DNA of 64,000 nucleotides. Source: Tamarix chinensis. Taxonomy: Eukaryota; Streptophyta; Magnoliopsida; Caryophyllales; Tamaricaceae. The translations under genes and the position numbers were made by a program. The notes below the pieces were generated by a model, which saw only the letters and a program-made list of their open reading frames with translations, searched no databases and was not told the DNA's origin. Below, one piece after another: positions 25,063-38,841 of the stretch; the first letter of the stretch is position 1, and each line of letters starts with the position of its first letter. The stretch covers positions 49,192,244 to 49,256,243 of the forward strand of contig CM060177.1 of NCBI GenBank assembly GCA_030549775.1. The letters are read 5' to 3'.

Positions 25063-25907
25063 TTAATGCCATATAAACTCTCCCAGTAAAGTTTTTCCAC
25101 TATCTTCCTCTTAGCAATTTAGAGATTCGATCTATCTTAGCAATATAACTTTACTAATAATATTCAATAAATATAAATCATATAATATCAAATATATCAT
25201 ACAAATGATCGATATATAAATATAAGATTATTATAAATATCTCATTATGTGATCAAGTGATCCATGCATATTGGGGAACCAGTTTCAATCGAATTTGATG
25301 CTCATATGCTGCATCTATTCCCCAAAGCTCCTTGTCCAACTATATGGTTATATTATAATTAGAAGATAAATTGAAAAAGTAAACAATAGAGTACGAAAAA
25401 TATTCTATTACGGAATGTGTTGCACTGAATGCACTGATATATGATTGTAATAGAGTACCCGATTATATGAATGTAATGACAAAGGTGAGGATTAATGTAT
25501 GCACTGAATGTTATTAGTGTCAATGAGTTCCTTGGACAATTGGAATAATTTCATTTATGATGTTGATTAAACACGAAAATGAGCCTAAAATTAACTAATC
25601 AAACAAGCAACCATTTAGCTAAGATATATCACTATCAAAATGAGCATAAAATTATATACCTATTTACCTCTTTCATTTGTATGAAGACTGCTTCCACTAT
25701 TTTGTCGCGCTCTTATCATACCCAAATCCTCTGGTCCTTTTCATTATTAAACATAATTAAATTTAATTACCTTCATTAAATAATTAATAATACTAGATTG
25801 TAGAATAAATTTAATTACCTTCATCAACCCTCATATTAGCATCTTCTACATATTGAGGTTAAAATGTATTAGATCAGGGAACCTGTTGAACAAAATCTAA
25901 AGTTCTC

Positions 25908-28040
25908 CATCCTCCATATCCATTTATTTATATATGTTTAAGTATCCGATAGATAAAACCTATCAGATTTTGGATAAAATCTGCTACGTTTGCATCTCTA
26001 GAACCAATCCAACAATCTAATCTTAAATAATTCAAATCCGACCCAACTCGAATCCAAACTATCTCAACCATAACTCAACCCGACCCTACCCGACCAAATA
26101 AGTTAATATAATACAACCCGGATCTACAACAACTCGAAATCAATCTAACTCAAATAATAAGACGACTCAAATGATTCGGCCCGACTCACAACTGACCCTC
26201 AAATAACTCGACCTAAAAATAATCTGATTCAAACACGACCCAAAAATACTCTGATCTGAACACGATCGGCTTGCCACTTATAATTAAGACACATATCAAA
26301 TAACATGGGATCGTGCGCAAAAGCTTTTTTCCAAATTCAGGCAGACCGTGCATGTGCCTCCTATTACTCGGGATCTGGTCATCCTTTCCCACAAAAAGTT
26401 GATCTCAAAATCAGCTCTTACGCACAGTGTTACATGGGATGGGAACGAAGCCGAAATTCAAAAACAAGAGAAATAGTATTTATAAGATATATATAACACA
26501 TTCATATGCACTTTGAATAAATAGGGATGTAGAAACGTTTTTAGGAACCGATACCTCGGATCAAATAAAATTACATCAATCAACATTATCGATTCCCATT
26601 CTTATCATAGCCATAAAAATCTACTTGTACCAAGGAAAAGCCTTTCGAGGACAATATATATTATCCATTATCTTCCCAATAAATACAATGGGTAACCGAT
26701 TAATCTAATATAATCCCTTCTTATAATAAACAGTAAATAAATAAATAAATAACATAAAAACATGTAAAGTTGTTGAAGCTTTGAAGTTGTGGATATATTT
26801 TGTTATATTTAACAAATATTCTTAATTACTACTATATCATGCATTTAAACTTCAACAGAATGGAGGCGTAAACGTTTACTATTACCTAGTTAATTAATGA
26901 ATTTATATTTAACGGGAAAAAATTGCAGAAATAGATAATTTAATGCTTTCAGAAAAGACGGACGACCAATAGAGTAGTTAAATTTGTTGATCTTCGGATC
27001 ACCACTAAACACAATCACCCTTGCTAGGGGCGTATGAGAGGCAGACCTTACAGCAAAGGATAATACGTATATTGCTACTACTAGCTAATACTACCAGCGC
27101 CTCTTGGGCACCGACATGAGAGGTACGTAAGCTGTCATGAAAAAGAAATGGATTGGCACCTGACCTCAGAGCAGATAGGAAAAGGGGAGAGACACGGATC
27201 CGGTTAAGCAAGTGGTCGCTTGCCGCTAATACACGGTCATAAAGGTTAATCAATCGTGCCGACATGGAAGATGATGCAATAGCACCTTTAATTAATTGTA
27301 TGGTTATTATACGACGAATCAATCAACTACTACTATTATGATGACTTCTTCTGGCCGGTATACTTTATTGCCTTCTTTCCTTTACTACTACAATTTGGGG
27401 GGGGGGGAATAAGACGTAAAAAAGGTTTGGAATTTAATTTAGTCTTTGTTTTATTAGCATCACAATAAAGGCGAGCACGACACGTACGCCCATTTTTGTC
27501 AAATATGAATTCCTCAGGTACAGCAAACAATGAGCACAATAAAACATGCTATTCACCCTATGTATATTATGCATACATATTATTCATATATGCCAATCAT
27601 GTCAAACCCTAAAATCGCATGAAACGTTTAGAGAGCCACTAAACTCTTAGAATCTAACATTGAATACATAGAAAAATAAAATACTTGCACGTGCGATATC
27701 ATGTCATTCTTGGGTGCTAACACATTATTGTGCTCATGTACACTATCCTACATGATATAAACCAAGAAATACATATTCATATAATACCAATTCATATAAT
27801 ACCAACCAGGATGCTCATAAGGTATGAATAAGGTAACTTAAGATAAACTAATAAGTAAGACCCAAATCACCACGATAGCCAACAAAAGATAATAAGTCAT
27901 TAAGACATGGAGCAACCAAGACAATAATAAGCTAGGATACTCAATCCATGGAATACTAAACAAGATACCCAACAAAATATAATAAGTCATAAACACTAAG
28001 AAATCAGGATTCAACAATAAGCCAATAAACGCACCAAACA
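25908..28040 (+). repeat. Direct duplication, copy 2
   Basis: Partner of 19126-21311. It starts inside the right half of the same MITE (end CATCTC at 25993-25998) and continues beyond 28040 into DNA absent after copy 1, where the CACTA starts instead. Copy 2 lacks the long TA tract and the small insertion present in copy 1. Confidence 0.9.
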
Positions 28041-31000
28041 ATTATGGTACAACAATAAGTCTATAAAGACACCTAATAATTAGAATACAAACGGCGACCT
28101 TAGATCTCCACTATATGTATAGGTCATAGCAGTAACTACCAAGAGGACATAACAAGTCCATGGACAATAAAGTTTACACCCATCTACAACAAACAATGGG
28201 GAAAAGATATATACAATGGATATTCAGATCAAAAGATGCCAGAATAGACAGTAGATAGTTCTAACTTTCAACCCCTACCAAATCCATCAAGTTGCACCCT
28301 CAAAGTACTCTTGCAAATTAAAGACTACCCATTGAATAGGCATGAGGCCATAAAATAGAACCCATCAGTACAACAGTATTGATTAAACCATTGCATAATA
28401 CTAAGCATGCAAGTAACACATAGACCACATAGAAAGTAACATAAAGTATCATGACACAACATGTTAAATAGTACATACCATAGCTAAGTATTACTTTCAT
28501 ACCATATTCCACATGTCCATCACATTAAATTTAACCATAGTATGACTATTTCATTAATCCAACTATACCAAGGGTGTCCCCTCAAAGGGAAAAACCAAAC
28601 CATAATTAAGGCATTTTACAAAAACCATCTTTAATACCACTTATAACATGATAAGAAAAGCACTGAGACAATTACCAACCAATATACCAAATATAAATAA
28701 TGTACAGATGCAACTTTCTAACCAACATACCAAAATCAAGTAGTATGCGGAGGCAACTACCAAATCGACAAACCAAAACCATCCATTTAAATCCTTATAC
28801 GATAATTATTTCTATTTTTAATTACTCAAAGGGATACAATAATAATAATCCAGAGACATATAAAGTACAGCAATCATTATGGTGCATGAAAGCAACACAA
28901 TATCTTTTTAACTTATAACCCATAGACATACAAGTACTCCGAGCATACTTGTGCAACAAGGCAGCATAATATCTTCCCATCCTAGGACACCTAATTTTTA
29001 AGTATCAATACCCTCTATAGGGTCCATAGATCACCTATAGAGTAGACTGGGGCCTTAGCTAAAATGTTGAGGCATCCAATGAAACCAACAAACCAAATCG
29101 ATGGCTCTTACTTCGTCTTTAGAGTAGCTAAACCTAAAGAACAATCATTTCCAAATCTCAAGGCCTTTCACTTTAAAAAGTAATATCTTAATAAGGTGAT
29201 CATAAAATATCACATAATGCATAATGACTCCAATTCCATACTTAACTATTTTTGCTTTATTTGTAATTATTCAAATCAACCATAAGGTCAGCAATCCAAG
29301 CCAAAGTAAAAGTGAATAATAAGGCCAATCTAGGAATCCATTAAGGTCATCCTAGTACAATTATTCACACTTTTAGGCATAATTAGCCATAAATGACCAA
29401 AAAGCCTTTATATGTTATTTACTTAATAATTACCCACTTTAATACCAATTGTTATTAGAATTAAGTAAAATTCATGGTATGAATAAATAACATTAAAGTA
29501 GGTACATTAATATAAAATTACAATTATGGAAAATTTCATAAGTGACAAAATTACCATTTTTCCCCAAAATAAATTAAACCCATTTAGCTTATGAAACTCA
29601 AATCTTGCATAATGATTTTATCACAAATAACCATATTTTATCATTCTATAATACATATATTAAAATACATAAATTTAACATGATATTGCACAAAAATACA
29701 CAACAACATGCTTAGAGAAATTAATAACAGTACATGGTGCATACATATTTTTCATAAAATTATAAGGAAGCATAAATTATAATTAAGCATAACATAGGAA
29801 ACCCCCACGTATGCTATCACATGATTTTTACATATTTAGTAGGAGTATATGGGTTACCTCTTTTCAAGTACAAATATCAAAATAAAGACGAAAAACCTCC
29901 AAAAAGAACTTTAATACCTTCGAATAATGGAGACATAAGAGGAGGAGACAAAAAATGACAACTTCACAATTTAACAAAAAATCTAACATTGTTTACTTAT
30001 TTAAAAACAAATAAAGACTATATATAAGGAAATATAGAAGTGAAAAGAATATAATAAGGAGAAAGAGAGGATGATGGATGTCATTTATAGGCTCAACAAA
30101 ACTTAAGAAACTTAGCAAAATAACCAAAATAAAGAAAGAGGGGGGAGCAACTAAGAAGAGAAAATAATAGAAAGGCTAAATGAAAATAAATCAAGACAAA
30201 TGGGGTATAAATATGGTATGAAGGAACCAAAATCTGCAGGCACATGAGTATGAGAGGTAGCTTGTTCAAATTTTGAATGACAAATTACAAGTCAATTAAA
30301 TGTATAAGGTGGTGGAGTTTATTTAGGCTAAATGAAGTTATGAAAACCAAGAAATAAACCGAGGGATGGTATAGGTGATGGTGTGCAGGTAAAAGTTTAG
30401 ATTTAAGCATGGGGAAAGTAAGTGGAGAAGTTTGGGTGCAATAAAAGCAAAAATGACACAACTAACATAAGTAGAAAGTATATGAAAGTGACTTTGGCTA
30501 ATTTTTGGTTGAATGAATAAGAAAATGGTTAAATTGATATAAAATATGATCATGGAAGTCTATAGAAGGAATTTTGTGTGATAACAATAATTTTAGGATT
30601 TATAGATTATTTTTAGTGATAGAAAGATCAATAAAGATAATAAAATTAATAAAAGTAGCAAAAAAGCTCATAAAATTACAAAAATTTGTGAAAAATTAAA
30701 ATAATATTATAAACTCACATGTAAATTTTAATTATTTTAAAGCAAGTTTTGATACATAAAATATTGATCTAGCGGTGAATTAAGAAGCTTACAAGGTAAT
30801 TACAAAAATAAATACCAAAAATATTTATAAAATCATAAAAAAAATCGTATCCTCCTATTTAATCATTTCCAACCCACATATAAATTTAAATAAGTTTTAA
30901 CACAAAATTGATATGATTTTTAGCTATCATGCCTTAATTATATATTTTGTGTATTAAATTCAAAAGGGATAACAAAAAAAATTAAACCAAATTTTACTGA

Positions 31001-32404
31001 TTTACATTTCAACTCATTTAGAACCCAAATAAAATTTTATGAGAATACCGTTCAAGGTTTAAATCAAAAGTTTGCATATATCAATATTATTTTTAAACAA
31101 AGTACGTCTAGTCGTAAAATCATAATTACTACTGAATCACCCAAAAAAATCTATAATTCATAAAACATCCTACAACCATTTATGTAATTAATTACACATA
31201 ATTAGAACTAGTGAAAAATGGGTAATTACAAAATTCATCAAGGCAAAATCAAGGCATTAAACCTAAGATAAATGAAGGCATTAGATCCACAAAACTTAAT
31301 AAAGGTATAAGATCCCACCAAAACAAATCCTCATTTTTAGGTATGGTGCTTATTGTGATATATTTAAAGGTTGTGTTCAATTTAGTGATTTGTTGAGTCT
31401 CATGGATGGAGTTACACATTGATTATGAATTAAAGTTTTGTGAGAGCATTTTCGTATTTTCACTAGTGTAACGTCACCTATTATGCTTGTTGCCTTTCCT
31501 TATACCTTATAATTACTTTATGTGGTTATAACATAATTTATTTGTTTAATGTTGATGCATTTATAAGTGTTTTAAATAATGACAATAGTTGGTATGAATT
31601 TGGTGATAAGTGTCATTCTATGTACCTATGATAAGTGATATCTCATGAGATAAGTCCATGATAAGATACATGGAGGTGTTATGATAAATAAATGAAGCGG
31701 TATTTGTTAAGTGTGAAGTGTGAAGTTATGTTGTTCATGTTGGTTAATAAAATAATAATAACTAAAGTGGAAGACCGTGTAAGTCAGAAACCTTGTACCA
31801 ATTATATTATTTCTTTTTAGGTTGTTATAGTACCCATGTTTCATTGCTATGTTGGAACCAGATTGGCCCTATATATACTCTATATTGATCATTCCACCAG
31901 CTTATAGGAGGTGTGAATACTTTAGGATTAGGAGCCTAGTTTTGTGGTTCTTATGAGCATTTTTCCTTAAGAGGAGCTATATGCTATAATTTATTCCACC
32001 GAATAATAATAGTAGCAAAGAATACTCTACCCTAAAAAGTTTATATCTTGATATTATTACATCAGTTAAGAATAAAGGGGTCCCTGATCTCAACATGATT
32101 AAGTAAATTAATTATGGTGATCGCCCAATGTTAAACCCTAATAAAAATTTTCTCCTTAGTTATTTAGTGTCATGAGCATATATGCATGAATAGTATCTAT
32201 CTTGTATTATGATTCCTATGTATTAGGCATGCATTATTTCTATTGATTTGTATTGTTACCTTACCCAGTATATAGCACACTAACCATTCTTTTTAGTGGT
32301 GCTGTTTATTTTCACAAGCATAACACCCAACGTTTTTGTTTTTAGCTTTCACAAAACTCATTTTAAAGGATAAACAATGGGTTCGTGAAAATGAGGTTAT
32401 CACA
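28041..32404 (+). mobile_element. TGTAACACC-family DNA with inverted 5' end
   Basis: The forward part carries family blocks ACTACCCATTGAATAGG (28324; compare 51774), CCTTTCACTTTAAAAAG (29163) and a purine-rich arm at about 29900-30600. The right part runs in the opposite direction: it ends GGTTATCACA at 32404, and reversed it contains CTATATACTGGGTAAGG, the counterpart of CTACGTACTGAGTAAGG, and GGTGGAAT(A/G)A blocks. So a reverse-oriented 5' end closes a forward body. The left border is not defined. No coding sequence. Confidence 0.5.
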
Positions 32405-32849
32405 TATACCCTTAAAAAAGGGAGTAGAACAACAGGAAAAGAAAATATAATTATAATCTTCATAAATTTTAAAAAAAAAATATCTAGCATTATTTATTTG
32501 ATTAAAAATAAATAAAGGATGGATAGAAGAAGAAAATATAGAAGAATCAAAAAGAACAAGAGGAATGAGACGAGGGAGTGTCTTAGTTTTCTTGCTCAAG
32601 AGCAAAGGGAACACTTAGCAAAAATGCAAACAAAGGAGGAGAGAGGAAATAGCAACCAGTTAAGAGAGCTAATTGATAGAAAGTCTTAATGAAAGGAAAT
32701 GAAACAAGGAGGGAGAGGGTTGATAATCAGATTAGTCCAAGGAGAGAGGGGAGTTAATTTACATAACACTTGAATGAAGGAGAGGGATGATGGTAAGGTG
32801 TGTGTAAGGTTTATGATAGGGTATTGTTATATAGAAAACTAATATTTAC
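32405..32849. other. Purine-rich spacer before the MULE
   Basis: A/G-rich sequence (AAGAAGAAAATATAGAAG, GGAGGGAGAGGG) like the purine arm of the TGTAACACC family. No gene is seen. Confidence 0.4.
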
Positions 32850-32853
32850 TCGG

Positions 32854-33697
32854 CGGAAAACAATTTACGAAACTAACCTTAATATCGGTAATTTTTGTCG
32901 AAGCGAGTACCGTTGCATCTGTAAAATTTACTGAAGCCAAACCTCATGATCGACAGTTTTAGCCGAAACCGCCCTCGAGATTCGGCAATTACAGCCGAAT
33001 GCTACCAAGGTCATCGGCAATAATTGCTGATGCCTCTAACCTTTCTTTTCTTTTTTCGACAATTTCGGCCAAACACCCCTATTTATTTTGCATTGGATAC
33101 AAAAAAATTTAAATAATTTTTATTTATAATTAAAAAATTCATAATCTATATAAATATTTTATACAAAAATTTAAATTAATATTTTTACAATTAAAAAAAT
33201 CAATAAATAAATGTAATTAAACTTATAAATTTATTAAGGATCGGCAATTTCAGCTGAATATTACCAAGGTCATCGGCAATAATTGCCAATGCCTCCAACA
33301 ATTTTTTTTTGGCAATTTCGGCCGAACACCCCTATTTTTTTTTTTTTTTGCATTTGATACAAAAATTTTGAAATAATTTTTATTTATAATTAAAAAAAAT
33401 TCATAATCTAGATGTATAATATAAATATTTTGTACAAAAAATTAAATTAATATATTTACAATGAAATAAAAAATTTCAATAAATAACCTTAATTAAACTT
33501 ATAAATTTATGCATATTATAGGAAGAGAAAAAAATATTAAAATAAAAAAAGTAATTACCCCACATCTTCGGCATTCTTCGCCGAACATAACATCAATCGG
33601 CAATAATTGCCGACCCTCCCTCACCTCTTTGTTTCATCTCCATCATGAATGGTTGCCTCCATTCTCAATAATTACCTATATCGGCAATAATTGCCGA
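32854..33697. promoter_or_regulatory. Left-end array of 17-bp dyads (MULE)
   Basis: The 17-bp imperfect palindrome, consensus TCGGCAAtttTnGCCGA, starts at 32885, 32918, 32950, 32982 and 33014, that is, every 32-33 bp; a degenerate one is at 32854. Further copies are at 33056, 33241, 33273, 33309, 33568, 33597 and 33681, the last two with TCGGCAATAATTGCCGA intact. Spacers between sites are not conserved, so the dyad is the conserved unit. Likely binding sites for the element's own transposase (inference). Part of the region (about 32980 and 33240 onward) is also a tandem duplication of roughly 260 bp. Confidence 0.8.
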
Positions 33698-34712
33698 ACT
33701 ACTCCTTTTTTTAAATTATAAATGATGTAATAAAATTTTATAATATAATTTTTATCTATAATTGAAAAAAATATCATGATCTATATCTATATTATATATA
33801 AATTTTATGTTAAAAATTTTGAGTTTTTCAAAAGTAGCCTTTAAATGAAATTGTATCAATAAAATTTGCTACTTTCCCATCGATTAAAAATACCGATGCT
33901 AAATCTTAACTAATTTAAATTATTTGTAAATAAAAATAATTTTAATCAATATCTATTATAAATATATCTAAAATATATAAATTATATATACTAATGAATA
34001 TTTTTAAATCAGTAATATATGATTTATTATGAAACAAAAAAGTTTTTGTCAAAAGTAGCCATTATTTTGAGTATTTCAAATCTTATTGAATTAAATTTAT
34101 ACAAAAATATATCGATAGAAAACATATGTATGGAGGTTAGGACAAAATTTATTTTCCATCGAGTAAAAATTTATTTTTTCAAATAACAAAAACTGTATAC
34201 TATCATCTGATTCGAAAAGATTTGAAATAGTAAAATAATGCCTACTTCTGAAAAAAAAAATATTTGCTTGACAATGAATCATATATTATTGATCTCGTTG
34301 GTGTTTCGGCATGTTTAGCTGATAGTAGTGGAATCATATACAATGAATCATATGCTGGTGGGGATAGAAAATTGTTGTGGCGTCGGCAAGACTGATAGTA
34401 TTGTAAGATGGTACGTAGAATAAATATACTATTGCAAATCTTTGTAAATCAAATTATTGTAGGATGGTATGTGGTTCTTGTGAAGTTGGGAACTGAAAAT
34501 TTTTTTGTCAAAAGCGTAGGCATGTGTATATTTATTGTAGTTTATATGCGATTCAGATGCGTGTATAATTATTGTAGTTTCTATTCGAATCCTTATATAT
34601 AAATGAACAACTTATCATTTGTATTCTTTAACTCATTATTTCTATTATGTAGAATAGGAATTGTTAGTTGAATGTTGAGATAAAAATTTTTAATATTTGT
34701 TAAACACTCAGA

Positions 34713-37700
34713 ATGAATAATGAATTTAGAAGTTCTTCAAACTACGATGAGTTTGAAACTTTGATAGGGGTACGATGAGTTTGGAAGTCCGATGAACTAC
34801 GAAGATGGGGTCAGAACCCCATCATATTACGATGATAGATTTACAATACCAACAAGCTATGGATACGCAGAAGATATACAAATGCATTCTCCCAATATTA
34901 ATTATAACTTCGACGAAGAGGTAAAATATTTTTTTTTTAGTATTGTAAATTGTGGCGACAAAAGTAGTTAGGTGAAATTAATAGTTTTTTTATTATATTA
35001 TTTTGGTAAACTCTTTTTTTTAGGATATGGAGAATATATCTTTTACGACTCAAAATTATCAGAGATTTTTTGTAACGGATCAAATATTTTTGGATAAAGA
35101 TGAACTTGTGACATGGGTTAATAAAATGGGTAGAACTCATAAGATGATTTTGATTATCAAAGGTTCTAGAAAAGGAAATGGTATAGGGGCGGGTAGAGTC
35201 TCGATAAGATGTGAACAAAGTGGAACGTACGTCCGTACTAGACCAACAGATACCGAAGGTGCACGTAATACATGTTCTAAAAAAATGATTGTCCTTTTTT
35301 TATTATTGGTGTTGAAAATAATAACAGTGGATGGCAAGTGATAGTTAGGAACGGGACACACAATCATGAATTGGCTAATTATGACCAAGGACATGCTGTT
35401 CTTGGTAAGTTGACAGAAAATGAAGTTCAATTTGTTGATAAACTTATCACAGCTAATGTAAAGCCATGGCAAATCATACCGCTTCTTCAAAAATAATTTG
35501 AAGGTAATGTAAGTATGAGAAGGCATATTTATAATGCTCGACAAAAGCTTAGGTCCGAAGAAATGGACGATCAAACAATGTTACAGCATGTTATGAGTAT
35601 GTTGGTTGAGAATCATTATTTTCAGTGGCATCGAAGTGAGCCGCAATCAAACGTAATAAGTGAACATCTGTTCGCACATCCCGTATCTGTTAACATTTTA
35701 CGTGCATTTCCTTTTTTTTGCAAATGGATTGCACATATAAGACAAATAGATATGGAATGCCCTTACTTGAAGTTGTCGAACTAACATCAACACAATTGAA
35801 TTTCAACGTTGCATGTGCATACATGTCATCTGAGAAGGAGGAAAATTATTTTTGGGTACTTGAGAGATTGAAGAGCTTAATGGATCCATATATGCTTCCA
35901 ACCACCATTATTACCGACCGAGAACTTGCTCTTATTTCAGCTGTGGAACATATTTTTTCTACTTCAAAACATATATTATGTAGGTTTCATGTGAATAAGA
36001 ATGTGGAGGAAAAGTGTAAGAAACTCTATGGTCGTTCATCGTTCACACGTGGTTTTATGTCACGATGGAAAAGTTTGATAGATGCCACGGACGAACAAAC
36101 ATATGAGGAACGACTGTTGTCAATGGAGGAAGATTACAGAAGCATGCCGAGCCTAATTTCATATCTAAAGACGAATTGGCTACAACCATACAAACATAAA
36201 ATTGTTGTTGCATTCTTTGGTGACGTGTTTCATATCCATCAGCTTACAACGAATAGGTATGATTTATATTTTATCACTTAGTATAGCTGATTTAGCTTCT
36301 TTTATGTTGATAAAGTCAAGTACTGAAATTTTTTTAATGAACAGGGTTGAAGGTGCTCATGGATCTTTAAAAAGATTTCTAGAGATATCATGGGGCAGCT
36401 TTAATATAGTGCACAAACAAATGCACCCATTCCTTGAATTACAACATGATAAGATAAAAGCATCGCTGGAGAGGTCTCGGTTCAATACTCCTCATTTTGC
36501 TACAAGTGATCTTTATGACAATTTGAGGGGCCATGTTTCTTTATATGCAATGGAGTTGGTGAACAACGAGTGTCAGAGACTTGATCATGTACATACGGAG
36601 GATGATTTATGTGGATGTTACATGCGTCGTAAGCACGGGATACCATGTACGCATGAGATTAAAACATACATTCATAACTACATGTCAATCCCCCTGTCAG
36701 CTATTCATCCGTTTTGGAAGAAACTCGACATAGATGGGCCGATTACTCCACCGATACCCCAAGAACCATTAGAGGTTGCATCTCATTTACTCCATATTTC
36801 CATGGAATCTATTATGAACCAGCCACCGAAAATACAGAATCAGTTGGCCAGAGAGATATTTAATATTGCATTTTCCCAGAGAACACCTCTCCACGAGCCA
36901 CCAGTACAGTAGCACAAGGGTCGCCCAAGGAACTCCGCCAAAAGGGAACAATCTAGTTGAGAGTATACAGAACAACAATTTTCTAGTCGTCCCAGATCAA
37001 CTCATCATCGGGGTCGAGGTCGGGGTCAGGGTCGAGGACTACAATCGGTATTTCTATAATCAGGCCAATTTCAATTTCCATACGTGACTCAGATGAATCG
37101 ACATATAATTCCTTATATTAGTAGCTGGTGTAATGTTTTAGGAGATGGGAATTGTGGTTTTAGAGCATTGGCTTCTATTATACTAGGAGATGAAGAACGG
37201 TGGGTTCAGATTCGTACCGACTTATATCACGAGATATTGGAGAGACGACAGTTGTACGAGAATGTGTTCGTATATGAAAGCATTGATCAAGTTCTTAATA
37301 CTATTGCTTACTGAGAAGGGCCAGCTCCGATAGCACACTGGATGGAAATGCCTGATATTGGCCATGTCATTGCAACATGTTACTGTGTGTTGTTTACATA
37401 TTACTCATTGAATGCATGCAGCTCATTCCTACCTTTAGTGGCTATGAACGGAATTCAAGGTCCTGAAAATGAAGTCACTATATTTTTCTTGCAAGACATG
37501 AGTCACTACATATCAGTGAGCACTAAGTTTAATGAAGATTTTTTCCATTTCAATATTATATGAATGGCTAACATAATTTTTTTTTTCGACAAGTATATCT
37601 TTTAGAAAATTTTTCACTCCCACCAGTACATACAAATTGGAATAGATATCATAATAGTAGCGTTTCAACATGGAATACCCAATATTCTTCAAGATTCGAA

Positions 37701-37772
37701 CAATGGCGTGCATTGGTACATGATGACACACAAGACCCTCATCCTTTATCTTCAGACTCAACTTTAATGTAA
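34713..37772 (+). pseudogene. MULE transposase fused to OTU protease, broken
   Basis: DDE transposase of the MULE type. Exon 1 is 34713-34920 and intron 1 is 34921-35023; exon 2 runs to 36256 and intron 2 is 36257-36344 (phase 2, splitting an Arg codon). DDE residues: D at 35727 (MDCTYKTNRYG), D at 35916 (TDRELAL), E at 36349 (NRVEGAHGSLKR). A SWIM finger C-x-C..C-x-H lies at about 36610-36653. The same frame continues through an RGRGRGQGRG stretch into an OTU cysteine protease: GDGNCGF with Cys at 37153, SHYISV with His at 37504. A last exon starts at about 37606. Lesions: frameshifts near 34770 (within a 28-bp repeat of TACGATGAGTTTG), 35285 and 35718 (poly-T); stops at 35494, 36910, 36958, 37057 and 37312. 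Confidence 0.88.
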
Positions 37773-38841
37773 AATTGTTGTAATTTTTTCTTTATTTATT
37801 TGTGTTTACATCCTTTGTAACATGTACGTGCTAAATTTAATAAATATATCCTAATTTCTATCACGAAGATCTAAACTATGAATATATAATAAAACACTTG
37901 AATCATGTAATTAATGAATAAGGATAGGAAGATATTGATTGATTAATAAAATACTTTATTCGTGTTGGAAAATACTGGACCTCCTTATTTTTCCTTGAAT
38001 TTTCAGCCAAATGCTGACTTTTGAAAACTTAGATTTTGTGAGCTGACATAATAACATGGTTGCCATCATTATATCTATTCCTCCCGTGTCTCTTATTCCT
38101 TCGTTATCTCTTGATGAAATTTGAACACAAATAGTCTAACTTAACATATAAATCTCATACATTAATGGTAAAATAAAAACGACACCTGACATTAATTCTA
38201 ACAAACATATTTTAATGTCTTTACATAACAATACGGTAATACATCAAGTTCAATACAAATGGCCACGTCAAGGTGGAGTAACTCCTAAATCACGCACAAG
38301 GGTTTTGATACATGTAACTAACTGCTCATAATTTGGAGCTGGCTCTCCCCTCCAATACAATTGACGGATAGTTTTACGTGCTTTGTTCAAACGTTTTTCG
38401 GCTGGTATATGATGATCATCGTTTGCATGTTCAGCCAAATATTCTTCCGTCGTAGCCAATATATATCTATGAGTTCTCGGAACATACGAATCCATATAAT
38501 CATCAGTCACATCCCATGGGTATTCAATCGCTGGTCCAAAAACATTCGAGCCCAATATATGTTCATACCTCAAGAACCATTGGCCGAGCATGTGTGCATA
38601 GTACACTTTGTACTTCTTAAGGGAAGGACCTCTGTATGAGTTTCTAGTTGGCTTGATGGGCTCCTCAAGGATGACTTGTGCATAACCGAATTGCTGTATC
38701 ACTCTATATGGCAGATGTGGTTCAACTTTCTCCAAATAATGTATACAACCATGATAGAATACCATACGGCAGTATCTATATGGATCAGCTACCCCGTACG
38801 GATCCTAATTGACCTTTAACCAAAATATTAAAGTAAATATG

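Larger units (their letters stand above)
21312..25900 (-). mobile_element. CACTA (En/Spm-like) element, one end found
   Basis: CACTACAAGAAAA at 21312 is the classic plant CACTA terminus. It is followed by about 750 bp of GCAACGAC/GTCGTTGC subterminal words in both orientations and, further in, by minus-strand remnants of a CACTA accessory protein. The expected opposite end (TTTTCTTGTAGTG) was not found before copy 2 of the flanking duplication starts at about 25908, so that end seems deleted. A roughly 40-bp direct repeat lies at about 23100 and 23220. Confidence 0.8.

Noticed and set aside
31467..31480. TGTAACGTCACC as another family terminus
   Set aside because: It lacks the CCCC/AAAA continuation and the subterminal block, and has no matching opposite end or duplication.
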